A stretch of 32,936 bases of DNA from Clostridia bacterium (GTDB lineage Bacteria > Bacillota > Clostridia > TANB77 > CAG-508), in NCBI GenBank assembly GCA_022790685.1, contig JAAVXQ010000115.1, positions 1 to 32,936 on the forward strand, read 5' to 3'. Below are positions 1 through 8,004 of the stretch, in pieces; the stretch's first letter is position 1; each line of letters opens with the position of its first letter. The translations under genes were made by a program, and so were the position numbers. The notes beneath the pieces are model-generated. The model searched no databases. It was not told the origin of the DNA and saw nothing but the letters and a program-made list of their open reading frames with translations.

Positions 1-972
1 ATATAGGATATCATTTCTAGATAAAAATTCTGGACTTTCAATATCAAATACACCAAGATGATATAATTTTTCTAAATAATTGTATTCAGGTTCCTCAGGT
101 ATTTCAAAATTATCAATCAAATATTTTACTAAGTTTTTTATAGCATTATTTCCGTTCTCAGGATGAGCTGCATGTGAAGCTTTGCCAATTGATATTATTT
201 TTACAGTGGAGCTATCTATGTTTTCCATGGAAATATTACTATCTAATAATGGATCACAAATATTTTTTAAGGATTCTTTCATATTTAAATTTTTAAATTT
301 TAAGGTTATTGAACAATACTTTGGAACAACATTTAGAGCATTAGAGCCACAGTCTATTTCTAAAATATCAATATCTTTAATTTTAAAAGGATTTGTTAAA
401 CTAATAGATAGGATACCTTTTTCTGCATATATAGCTGGAAAATTAGCATCAGGGCTAAAACCAACAAAAGGATATTCTTCAGTTTGCTTATATCTATTTA
501 TACATTTCCAAGACTTTTCCTCATTAAGACCTAATATTAAACGTATACGCTTATTTATATTAGGTGAAAGGTCCATAACTGCTTTCATTGCATAAAGTGA
601 AGCTATCACAGGACCCTTGTCATCAATAGAGCCTCTACCGAATATTTTATTATCTCTTACTGAGGCTTCAAAAGGTGGAGTGGTCCATCCATCATTTTCT
701 AAAGCAGGAACAACATCTAAATGTCCAATAATTCCGACTATTTCTTCTCCTGAACCAAATTCAATATAACCACAATAACCATCAATATTTTTTGTTTTAA
801 AACCTAATTTCTTACCTAATTCTAAAGTATAATCTAGAGCTTTTTTACACTCTATTCCAAAGGGAGCATCAGGAATAATAGAATCTTCTAATGAAATACT
901 TTTGTATTTTATAAGTTCACATATAGTATTAATAATTTCATCTTTTTTATTTTCAATATATTCATCAAACAT
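1..972 (-). CDS. M20 family dipeptidase (PepV/Sapep type), 3' end cut off
   Basis: Zinc-dependent cytoplasmic aminopeptidase/dipeptidase of the M20 family. Reading the minus strand from the ATG at 972 gives 324 codons without a stop up to the window edge, so the C-terminus (including the last metal ligand) is missing. Visible motifs are GHLDVVP (His84, Asp86), GRGSIDDKGP (Asp117, bridging metal ligand), NEE (Glu151/Glu152, catalytic base and ligand) and FSPDANFP (Asp175). Their spacing is almost the same as in Lactobacillus PepV. The start is supported by AAAGGAGA just upstream. It is divergent from the next gene. No in-frame CGG is present. Family assignment is firm; the exact substrate (Xaa-His, carnosine-like or general dipeptides) cannot be read from sequence. 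Confidence 0.88.
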   Translation of the reverse strand, partial: MFDEYIENKKDEIINTICELIKYKSISLEDSIIPDAPFGIECKKALDYTLELGKKLGFKTKNIDGYCGYIEFGSGEEIVGIIGHLDVVPALENDGWTTPPFEASVRDNKIFGRGSIDDKGPVIASLYAMKAVMDLSPNINKRIRLILGLNEEKSWKCINRYKQTEEYPFVGFSPDANFPAIYAEKGILSISLTNPFKIKDIDILEIDCGSNALNVVPKYCSITLKFKNLNMKESLKNICDPLLDSNISMENIDSSTVKIISIGKASHAAHPENGNNAIKNLVKYLIDNFEIPEEPEYNYLEKLYHLGVFDIESPEFLSRNDILY

Positions 973-1070
973 ATAATTTATCTCCTTTATATTTATTATA
1001 TCCATATTAAAATATATATTTCAGCTAAAGTCAATATGTGAGAAAAAAAGGATAAAATTTATCAAAAATG

Positions 1071-1099
1071 TTGAATTTAAAATATTTAAATAATATAAT
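1071..1099 (+). promoter_or_regulatory. Sigma-A-type promoter for the 1130 gene
   Basis: TTGAAT at 1071-1076, a 17-nt spacer, and a perfect TATAAT at 1094-1099. It lies about 30 nt before the start codon in the divergent region shared with the M20 peptidase. The ribosome site AAGGGGG follows at 1115-1121. Confidence 0.75.
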
Positions 1100-1129
1100 A
1101 ATAACAAATATATCAAGGGGGATTTATAA

Positions 1130-2845
1130 ATGAAAAAAGTAACAAAAAAAGTAATATCAGTAGTAGTAGTGCTACTTATATTATTAGTAGCTGCAGGAGT
1201 ATATGCTTATGTTGGAACAGATTTATTAAAATCTGATAAGCAACTATTTTACAAATATATGGGTAAAAATTTAGATACTATAACTGATATGAACTTAGCT
1301 CCATATAGAAAAATGGACACAAAAGATAAGACCTATAAAATGTCAGGAGAATTTAGCAGTGAAGCATTAAAAGAAATAACAGGAGAAGATAAAGAAATAA
1401 GACTTAAATTTGAGGTATTATCAGACAGTAAAAATAAAAAAGCATCAGGAAATTATAAAATATTATTAGGTGGAAAAGATTTTTTAGGAATAGATTATAT
1501 AAATAATAATGATAGATATGGTATAAAAGTTGATGAAATCACAGATGAAAAATATATTGTTGTAGAAAACAATAATTTAAAAGAATTAGCAAAAAGATTT
1601 GGAATAGAAGATGTATCAGAAATTCCAGATAAAATAGATACAGAACTTTTAGAAAATGATAAAAAAATTGATGAAAAAAAATTAGAAAAAATAAAAGATA
1701 AATATACAAAATTAATTGATGATAAAATATCAGATGATAAATATACAAAAGAAGAAGTAGAATTAAATATAAAGGATGAAATACTTAAAACAAAAAAATA
1801 TTCTTTAACATTAACAGAAAAAGAATTATATGATATAGCATATGAATTTTTAAATACATTAAAAGATGATACAGATACAATAGAATTCTTTTTAAGTTTA
1901 ATTTACGAAGATGAAATAGATGTAACTGTAGAAGATGTGAAGGAAAAAATAGCACAAAACATAGAAGAATTAGAAGATAGTAAAAACGAAATTGATGAAG
2001 AAAATTCTCTTGTAATTTCTGTATATAATTCAAAAGGAAAGACCGTAAGAACAGAGTTGGTAACAAGTGCAGAAAATAAAATAATGTATACAGCTACAAA
2101 AAATAATGATATAGATGAACTAAAATTAGAAGCTTTTGAAGGAGAAGAAAATATATTATCAGCAGTTCTTACTAATACAGTAAATAGTGATGGTGCAGAA
2201 ATATTAGTTAAAATAGTTAGTGAAAAGGAAGATACAGATTTAGAAATTAAATATTCATTTACAAATATAACAGATAAGTCTGTAGACATGAACTTTGTAG
2301 GAAAATTAAATAGTCAAGAAATCATTAAATTTGTTGGAAAAGTAGAAACAAATGTTAAATCTGATATAGAAGATATAACTGAAGATAACTCTATTATATT
2401 AAATTCTTGTTCAGAGGAGGAATTTAATAATACTATTTCAAATATTTCTCAAAAAGCGTCAACAGTAGTTTTAGGAAAAATATATGAAGTTGCACCAGAA
2501 TTACTAACTGGTTCAACACCTAATACATCTACAGAATTACCAAGTAATTCAGTAAATGAATTAGAGGGAAAAGTAAATGAGGAAGTAACAGAAGAAGTAA
2601 ATAAAGCTTTAAAAGCATGTCAAGATGATTATATTGCAGCATATACTTCAAATCAAAATATTGATATTTCAGAATATTTAAATGAGACAGAAGTTTTAAA
2701 GAAATGCCCAAATGCAAAAGAAGTAGTATTTACAGAAACTGGTGTAAGATATGTAGCAAAAGATGGAACTACCTATGAAGGTGATGTAGACTACAATGCA
2801 ATAGCAACAGGATATGTTACAATTGCTGGAATGATAGAAAAATAA
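1130..2845 (+). CDS. Membrane-anchored extracellular protein of unknown function
   Basis: 571 residues. Residues 1-8 are basic (MKKVTKKV) and are followed by one hydrophobic segment to about residue 27, with no lipobox cysteine, so this looks like a signal anchor with the rest outside the cell. The remaining part is hydrophilic, rich in Lys, Asp, Glu and Asn, with a very acidic coiled-coil-like stretch at about 165-290 and a Thr/Ser/Pro-rich linker near 465-485. The last about 80 residues look like a compact domain. I do not recognise the family with confidence; clostridial domain-of-unknown-function surface proteins have this general shape. It is monocistronic: promoter at 1071-1099, terminator at 2863-2892. 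No function is assigned. Confidence 0.8.
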   Translation: MKKVTKKVISVVVVLLILLVAAGVYAYVGTDLLKSDKQLFYKYMGKNLDTITDMNLAPYRKMDTKDKTYKMSGEFSSEALKEITGEDKEIRLKFEVLSDSKNKKASGNYKILLGGKDFLGIDYINNNDRYGIKVDEITDEKYIVVENNNLKELAKRFGIEDVSEIPDKIDTELLENDKKIDEKKLEKIKDKYTKLIDDKISDDKYTKEEVELNIKDEILKTKKYSLTLTEKELYDIAYEFLNTLKDDTDTIEFFLSLIYEDEIDVTVEDVKEKIAQNIEELEDSKNEIDEENSLVISVYNSKGKTVRTELVTSAENKIMYTATKNNDIDELKLEAFEGEENILSAVLTNTVNSDGAEILVKIVSEKEDTDLEIKYSFTNITDKSVDMNFVGKLNSQEIIKFVGKVETNVKSDIEDITEDNSIILNSCSEEEFNNTISNISQKASTVVLGKIYEVAPELLTGSTPNTSTELPSNSVNELEGKVNEEVTEEVNKALKACQDDYIAAYTSNQNIDISEYLNETEVLKKCPNAKEVVFTETGVRYVAKDGTTYEGDVDYNAIATGYVTIAGMIEK

Positions 2846-2862
2846 AATATAAATAAAAAGAG

Positions 2863-2892
2863 CAGTCCTTATATTTTAAGGACTGTTTTTTT
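2863..2892 (+). terminator. Rho-independent terminator after the 1130 gene
   Basis: Perfect 9-bp stem CAGTCCTTA / TAAGGACTG with a 5-nt loop, followed directly by seven T. It separates the surface protein gene from the fatty acid operon. Confidence 0.9.
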
Positions 2893-2984
2893 ATGTTTTT
2901 GAGTAAGGTAAATTATTCTGAGGTTTTAAGGTTTTATATAGAAAATCCTATAATATTAATTTTTTTATGTCGAATAAACGCAAA

Positions 2985-3002
2985 AAACTGACCGTTCAGT
3001 TT
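2985..3002 (+). promoter_or_regulatory. Palindromic operator candidate upstream of fabH
   Basis: AAACTGA-CCGT-TCAGTTT: 7-nt perfect arms around four bases (18 bp, nearly symmetrical through the centre). It lies about 95 nt before fabH. The shape resembles binding sites of TetR-type repressors more than the published FapR or FabT boxes, but no regulator gene is in the window. It overlaps the -35 region of the promoter candidate at 2988-3015, as expected for repression. Confidence 0.6.
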
Positions 3003-3015
3003 AAGTGACTATAAA
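2988..3015 (+). promoter_or_regulatory. Promoter candidate for the fatty acid operon
   Basis: CTGACC (2988-2993, four of six matches to TTGACA), a 16-nt spacer and TATAAA (3010-3015). The -35 element lies inside the palindrome at 2985-3002. A second possible -10 (TGTAAT, 3023-3028) has a poorer -35. The leader to fabH holds nothing else I can recognise. Confidence 0.45.
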
Positions 3016-3095
3016 AAGATATTGTAATAGAATTTAGGAAACAAAATATAAAAGAAGTATTATAAAAATGTAATTTTTAAAATTAAGGAGAAAAA

Positions 3096-4028
3096 ATGAG
3101 CTTTATAAGAATTGCAGAAACTAGTTCTTATTTACCACAAAATGAAATTTTCAATGATTACTTTAATACAAAATTTGCATTAGAAAAAGACTGGATTTAC
3201 AAAAGAACAGGTATAAAAAAAAGATATTTTTCTAAAAAAGAAGAATCTATAGTTGATTTATGCATAGAAGTTTCAAATAAAATACTAAAAAAAATAAATT
3301 TTGATAAACAAGAAATTGGAAATATAATAGTTACTTCTACTACCACTGATAGAATCATGCCAGGTATTAGTTTTGAAATACAAAAGGCATTAGATATAAA
3401 AAAATGTATGTGCTTTGATATATTAGCAGGTTGTAGTGGATATATAAATGCAATAGATATAGCTAGAAAGAATTTATTATTAGAAGAAACAAAATATTCA
3501 TTAATTATAGGAGTAGAAAAATTATCGGAATATTTAGATTTTGATGATTTAGATACTTCAATATTATTAGGAGACGGAGCAGGAGCTATTCTTTTAGAAA
3601 AAGTAGAAGAGAAAAAGAAATTTTTTTCAAATATTATCTCAATTCCAGATAGTAACAGAATATTAACTTGTAATCCTAATGAAAAAATTTCTATGGATGG
3701 AAAAGCAATATATAAATTTGCAGTAACTGAAACAAGTAAAAACATAAAAGAGCTATTAGAAAAATCTAATGAAAAATTAGAAAATATTAAGTATATTATT
3801 CCACATCAATCAAATATAAGAATTTTAAATAGTATAGCAGATAAAGTAGGTTTTCCAAAAGAAAAATTGTATACTAATTTGGAAAATGTGGGAAATACTT
3901 TTTGTGCAAGTATTCCAATAGCCATAGACGAAATGTTTAATAAGAAATTATTAAATAAGGGAGATAAAATAATAATAGTAGGATATGGTGGAGGACTAAA
4001 TTTAGGAAGCCTTTTATTAGAAATATAG
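3096..4028 (+). CDS. fabH: 3-oxoacyl-ACP synthase III (KAS III)
   Basis: Starts fatty acid synthesis by condensing an acyl-CoA primer with malonyl-ACP. At 310 residues it has the usual FabH length. The catalytic triad is visible: Cys113 in AGCSG, His237 in IPHQSN and Asn267 in VGNTFCAS, with the C-terminal GYGGGLNLGS loop typical of the family. The ATG at 3096 follows AAGGAG at 3085-3090. It is the first gene of the fab operon, 23 nt before fabD, and lies directly downstream of the palindromic operator candidate, so it is the natural point for pathway control. Whether straight or branched primers are preferred cannot be decided. The frame is intact with no in-frame CGG. Confidence 0.95.
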   Translation: MSFIRIAETSSYLPQNEIFNDYFNTKFALEKDWIYKRTGIKKRYFSKKEESIVDLCIEVSNKILKKINFDKQEIGNIIVTSTTTDRIMPGISFEIQKALDIKKCMCFDILAGCSGYINAIDIARKNLLLEETKYSLIIGVEKLSEYLDFDDLDTSILLGDGAGAILLEKVEEKKKFFSNIISIPDSNRILTCNPNEKISMDGKAIYKFAVTETSKNIKELLEKSNEKLENIKYIIPHQSNIRILNSIADKVGFPKEKLYTNLENVGNTFCASIPIAIDEMFNKKLLNKGDKIIIVGYGGGLNLGSLLLEI

Positions 4029-4051
4029 AAAAAGTTTGGAGGAATTTAAAA

Positions 4052-4984
4052 ATGAAAATATGTTTTTTATTTCCAGGGCAAGGTGCTCAAAATGTAGGAA
4101 TGGGAAAAGATTTATATGAAAAATATGAAGAAATTAGGGAAGTTTATGAAAAAGCAAGTAATATAACTGGAATAGATATTGCTGATTTGAGTTTTAACCA
4201 AAATGAAGAAATATTATCTCAAACAAAAAATACTCAAATATCAATATTAACAATGTGTTTAGGAATATTAAAAATTTTAGAAAATAATAATATTAATCCA
4301 GAAATGGCTGCAGGATTAAGTTTAGGGGAATATTCAGCACTAGAAGCAGCAAAAGCAATAAGTTTTGAAGACTCTATAAAAATAGTGCAAAAAAGAGGAG
4401 AATATATGCAAGATTTAGTTCCAAAGGGAGATTGGGCTATGGCTGCAGTAATAGGATTAGAAGATGAAAAAGTAAATGAAGTTTGCGAAAAAATAACAAA
4501 GGGATTTGCAGTTCCTGCAAATTATAACTGTCCTGGTCAAGTAGCAGTATCAGGTGATAAAGAAGGAATAGAAGAGCTTATAGATAAAGCAAAAACAGCA
4601 GGGGCAAAAAGAGTAATAGAGCTAAAAACAGGAGGACCTTTTCATACAGAGAAACTAAAAGCTGCATCAGTTGCTTTAAGGAAAGAATTAGAAAAAATTG
4701 AAATACAAAGTCCTAAATTTAAGGTATTTAAAAATATAGATGCAAAACCATATACAGAAACAGATGATATGATAGATATTTTATCTAAACATGTTATAAA
4801 TCCAGTAAGATTTTCTGAAACAATAGAAAATATGTTAGCTAGTGGAATAGATACTTTTGTAGAAATAGGACCAGGAAAAGTATTAACAGGATTTGTAAAA
4901 AAGATAAACAAAGATGTTAATTGTATAAATATAAATAGTAGCGAAAGTCTAGAAGAAGCGCTAGATTATTTAAAAAATAGTTAA
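4052..4984 (+). CDS. fabD: Malonyl-CoA:ACP transacylase
   Basis: Transfers malonyl groups from CoA to acyl carrier protein, supplying the extender for chain elongation. 310 residues, the normal length. Visible residues: FPGQGAQ oxyanion loop (Gln10), the nucleophile elbow GLSLGEYSA with Ser90, Arg115 in QKRGEYMQ that holds the malonyl carboxylate, and His198 in GGPFHT. Their spacing follows E. coli FabD. The ATG is preceded by GGAGG about 9 nt upstream. It is the second gene of the operon, with 23 nt to fabH and 17 nt to fabG, so it is clearly co-transcribed. Confidence 0.96.
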   Translation: MKICFLFPGQGAQNVGMGKDLYEKYEEIREVYEKASNITGIDIADLSFNQNEEILSQTKNTQISILTMCLGILKILENNNINPEMAAGLSLGEYSALEAAKAISFEDSIKIVQKRGEYMQDLVPKGDWAMAAVIGLEDEKVNEVCEKITKGFAVPANYNCPGQVAVSGDKEGIEELIDKAKTAGAKRVIELKTGGPFHTEKLKAASVALRKELEKIEIQSPKFKVFKNIDAKPYTETDDMIDILSKHVINPVRFSETIENMLASGIDTFVEIGPGKVLTGFVKKINKDVNCININSSESLEEALDYLKNS

Positions 4985-5001
4985 TTTTTAAGGAGGAAAA
5001 T

Positions 5002-5748
5002 ATGGAAGAAAATAGAAAAGTTGCATTAATAACAGGAGCTGCTAGAGGAATTGGTAAAGAAATAGCAATAGAACTTGCCAAAAATGCTTGTGATGTTTCA
5101 ATAAATTATAGAACAAAAACTGATGAATTGGATTTACTAAAAAAAGAGATTGAAGAAAAATATAAAGTTAGATGTTTTCTTACACAAGGGGATGTAGCGA
5201 TATATGAAGATGCTGAAAAAATGGTAAAGGAGACAATAGAAAATCTTGGAAGAATTGATATTTTAGTAAATAATGCAGGAATTACAAAAGATGGTCTTTT
5301 AATGAGAATGTCTAAAGAAGATTTTGAAAGTGTTATAGATATTAATTTGGTAGGAACTTTTAATGTAACAAGAAATGTTATACCTTTTATGGTAAAACAA
5401 AAATCAGGAAAAATTATAAATATATCTTCAGTAGTAGGAGTTTCTGGAAACGCAGGACAGACTAATTATTCTGCCTCTAAAGCAGGAATTATAGGCTTTA
5501 CAAAAAGTTTAGCAAAAGAAGTAGCAAGTAGAAATATTTTAGTAAATAGTGTAGCACCAGGATTTATTGCAACAGATATGACAGCTGTTCTTTCAGAACA
5601 AGTAAAAGAAAATATTAATACACAAATACCATTAAAAAGAATGGGAACTGCTCAAGATATAGCAAAAGTTGTAAATTTTTTAGCATCAGAAAATAGTAAT
5701 TATATAACAGGGCAAGTTATAAATGTTGATGGTGGAATGTTAATGTAA
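5002..5748 (+). CDS. fabG: 3-oxoacyl-ACP reductase
   Basis: NADPH-dependent short-chain dehydrogenase that reduces 3-oxoacyl-ACP in each elongation cycle. 248 residues. The Rossmann motif TGAARGIG is at residues 11-18, the NNAG motif at 90-93, the structural Asn at 115, and the catalytic Ser143, Tyr156 and Lys160 in YSASK. Ser, Tyr and Lys have exactly the spacing of E. coli FabG. The C-terminal GQVINVDGG is also typical. Ribosome site AAGGAGG precedes the ATG. It sits 17 nt after fabD and 17 nt before fabF. In many bacteria acpP lies between fabG and fabF; here it is absent. Confidence 0.96.
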   Translation: MEENRKVALITGAARGIGKEIAIELAKNACDVSINYRTKTDELDLLKKEIEEKYKVRCFLTQGDVAIYEDAEKMVKETIENLGRIDILVNNAGITKDGLLMRMSKEDFESVIDINLVGTFNVTRNVIPFMVKQKSGKIINISSVVGVSGNAGQTNYSASKAGIIGFTKSLAKEVASRNILVNSVAPGFIATDMTAVLSEQVKENINTQIPLKRMGTAQDIAKVVNFLASENSNYITGQVINVDGGMLM

Positions 5749-5765
5749 TAGGAGGTTAAAATAAA

Positions 5766-7004
5766 ATGGAAAGAAGAGTTGTAGTAACAGGACTTGGAGC
5801 AATTACTCCAATAGGAAATAATGTAGAAGAATTTTGGAAAGGAATTATATCTTCAAAATGTGGTATTGATGAAATAACTTTATTTGATGTTTCAGATTTT
5901 AAAGTTAAGCTTGCAGGTGAAGTAAAGAATTTCAATCCAGAAGAAAGGTTAGATAAAAGATCTGCTAAAAGATTAGATAGATATACTCAGCTTGCAATTG
6001 TTGCAACTAAAGAATTAATGGAAGATAGTAAACTTAACATAGAAGAAATTAATCCTGAAAGATTTGGTGTAGCAGTAAGCTCTGGAATAGGAGGACTTGG
6101 AACTATAGAAAATAATACAGAAACTTTGATAGAAAAAGGACCAGATAGAGTATCTCCAATGTATATTCCAATGGCAATTAACAATATGGCAGCAGGAAAT
6201 ATTGCTATAGAAGTTGGCGCAAAAGGAGAATCTTTTTGTATGACAACTGCTTGTGCAAGTGCAACACATACTATTGGTGAATGCTTTAGAATTATTAGAC
6301 ATGGATATCAAGACTTAATGATAGCTGGTGGAACAGAAGCTTCTATAACAAAAACAGGAATAGCAGGATTTACTAATATAAAAGCATTATCAACTTCTGA
6401 GGATAAAACAAGAGCAAGTATTCCATTTGATAAAGAAAGAAATGGATTTGTTATGGGAGAAGGAGCGGGACTAATTTTATTAGAAGAATTAGAACATGCT
6501 AAAAAAAGAGGAGCAAAAATATATGCAGAGATAGTTGGATATGGAGCTTCATCTGATAGTTACCATATTACTTCACCAGCTCCAGGAGGAGAAGGTGGAG
6601 CAAGAGCTATGACATATGCTATGAAAGATGCAGAGATTGAGGCAGATAAAATAGACTATATAAATGCACATGGAACTTCAACACATTTAAATGATTCAGG
6701 AGAAACTTCTGCTATAAAAACAGCATTGGGAGAAGCTAGCAAAAAAGTAATGGTAAGTTCAACAAAAGGTCATACTGGACACCTTCTAGGTGCTGCAGGA
6801 GGAGTAGAAGCAGTAGTTTGTGTTAAGGCTATAGAAGAAGGAATAGTACCACCAACTATAGGATATAAAGTTCCAGATGAAGAATGTGATTTAGATATAG
6901 TGCCAAATGAAGCAAGAAAAAAAGATATAAAATATGCAATGTCTAATTCATTAGGCTTTGGTGGTCATAATAGTAGTATTATATTTAAAAAATATGAAGA
7001 ATAA
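5766..7004 (+). CDS. fabF: 3-oxoacyl-ACP synthase II (KAS II)
   Basis: Elongating condensing enzyme joining malonyl-ACP to the growing acyl chain. 412 residues, usual length. Thiolase-fold motifs are complete: Cys163 in TTACASATH, His302 in NAHGTST, Lys334 and His339 in STKGHTGHLLGAAGG, and the C-terminal NSLGFGGHN. The Cys-His-His triad marks it as KAS I/II rather than KAS III. The ATG is preceded by AGGAGG (5751-5756) just after the fabG stop. It forms part of the operon; a 50-nt gap to accB follows. The frame is intact. Confidence 0.96.
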   Translation: MERRVVVTGLGAITPIGNNVEEFWKGIISSKCGIDEITLFDVSDFKVKLAGEVKNFNPEERLDKRSAKRLDRYTQLAIVATKELMEDSKLNIEEINPERFGVAVSSGIGGLGTIENNTETLIEKGPDRVSPMYIPMAINNMAAGNIAIEVGAKGESFCMTTACASATHTIGECFRIIRHGYQDLMIAGGTEASITKTGIAGFTNIKALSTSEDKTRASIPFDKERNGFVMGEGAGLILLEELEHAKKRGAKIYAEIVGYGASSDSYHITSPAPGGEGGARAMTYAMKDAEIEADKIDYINAHGTSTHLNDSGETSAIKTALGEASKKVMVSSTKGHTGHLLGAAGGVEAVVCVKAIEEGIVPPTIGYKVPDEECDLDIVPNEARKKDIKYAMSNSLGFGGHNSSIIFKKYEE

Positions 7005-7054
7005 AATATAAAAAACTATTTTGATATTTTATATGGAAAGGAAAATATATAAAT

Positions 7055-7531
7055 ATGGAATATAAAGAAATAAAAAAACTTATGGAAGATATGGGAAATT
7101 CTAAACTATCTGAATTAGAAATTGAGTTTTCAGATGGAATAAAAATTAGTATGAAAAAAGATAATGGAAGTAAATCTTCAAACAACTATAACCCATCAAA
7201 TATTCAAATGCCTGTATCTATGCCAACTCCAATTGTTCCTATAACAACAAATGTGAATAGCAATAATGTAGTTCAAAAGGAAAATAAAGAATCAGATGGA
7301 AATATTGTAAAATCACCAATGGTAGGAACATTTTATTCTAAATCATCTCCTACAGCAGAACCTTATGTAAAAATAGGAAGTAAAGTAAAAAAAGGAGATA
7401 TACTTTGTATAGTAGAAGCCATGAAACTTATGAATGAAATAGAATCTGAATTCGAGGGAGAAGTAGTAGATATTTTAGTTCATGATGAAGAAATGGTAGA
7501 TTATGGAAAGCCAATGTTTATAATAAAATAA
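7055..7531 (+). CDS. accB: Biotin carboxyl carrier protein of acetyl-CoA carboxylase
   Basis: Carries the biotin that shuttles CO2 between AccC and AccA/AccD. 158 residues. It has a short N-terminal domain with acidic helix, a Pro/Asn/Val-rich flexible linker at about 40-80, and a C-terminal biotinyl domain starting at SPMVGTFY. The biotinylated residue is Lys124 in EAMKLMNEIE. No biotin protein ligase is visible in the window. It is followed after 21 nt by fabZ, the usual clostridial order accB-fabZ-accC-accD-accA. Confidence 0.95.
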   Translation: MEYKEIKKLMEDMGNSKLSELEIEFSDGIKISMKKDNGSKSSNNYNPSNIQMPVSMPTPIVPITTNVNSNNVVQKENKESDGNIVKSPMVGTFYSKSSPTAEPYVKIGSKVKKGDILCIVEAMKLMNEIESEFEGEVVDILVHDEEMVDYGKPMFIIK

Positions 7532-7552
7532 ACAAAAAGGAGAGAAAAATAA

Positions 7553-7975
7553 ATGTTAGACATTAATGAAATTATGAAGATAATTCCTCAAAGAGCACCA
7601 TTTTTAATGATAGATAGAGTAGAAGATTATGTAGCGGGTGAAAGTTGCACAGCATATAAAACTGTTTGTATAAATGAACCACATTTTGCAGGACATTTTC
7701 CAGGTAATCCAATTATGCCAGGAGTTTTAATTGTAGAAGCACTGGCTCAAACTGGTGCGGTAGCTATTTTATCTATGGAGGAAAATAAAGGTAAAAATGC
7801 TTTATTTGGTGGAATAGATAAATTACGATTCAAAAAACAAGTTTTACCAGGAGATGTTTTAAAACTAGAAGTAAAAATAATAAAGAAAAAAGGCCCAATT
7901 GGTGTGGGAGAGGCAATAGCTAGTGTAGATGGTGTAGTTGCAGCAAAAGGAGAGCTAACTTTTGCAATAGTTTAA
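7553..7975 (+). CDS. fabZ: 3-hydroxyacyl-ACP dehydratase
   Basis: Hot-dog fold dehydratase that turns 3-hydroxyacyl-ACP into trans-2-enoyl-ACP, the substrate of the enoyl reductases FabI and possibly the FabK-like protein further down. 140 residues. Catalytic His48 is in HFAGHFPGNPIMPG and Glu62 in VEALAQTGA; PFLMIDRV near residue 16 is also characteristic. The ATG follows AAGGAGAG. A CGA arginine codon at 7826-7828 is read in frame normally, which shows that other CGN codons are used as sense. It has the FabZ rather than FabA motif set. Confidence 0.95.
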   Translation: MLDINEIMKIIPQRAPFLMIDRVEDYVAGESCTAYKTVCINEPHFAGHFPGNPIMPGVLIVEALAQTGAVAILSMEENKGKNALFGGIDKLRFKKQVLPGDVLKLEVKIIKKKGPIGVGEAIASVDGVVAAKGELTFAIV

Positions 7976-8004
7976 CGAAATTTTATATACAAGGAGAAAC
8001 TATA

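Noticed and set aside
182..595. Plus-strand open frame at the left edge
   Set aside because: It is antisense to the M20 peptidase gene, which has all catalytic motifs on the minus strand.
1539..2289. Long antisense open frames within the 1130 gene and similar ones opposite fabH, fabF, the ABC-F gene and the protease gene
   Set aside because: They are rich in Leu, Phe and Tyr or Ser, lack ribosome sites and mirror the Lys/Glu-rich coding strand; typical shadows in AT-rich genes.
2985..3002. FapR or FabT binding box
   Set aside because: The palindrome does not match the published patterns that I recall for either regulator; only its position suggests fatty acid control.
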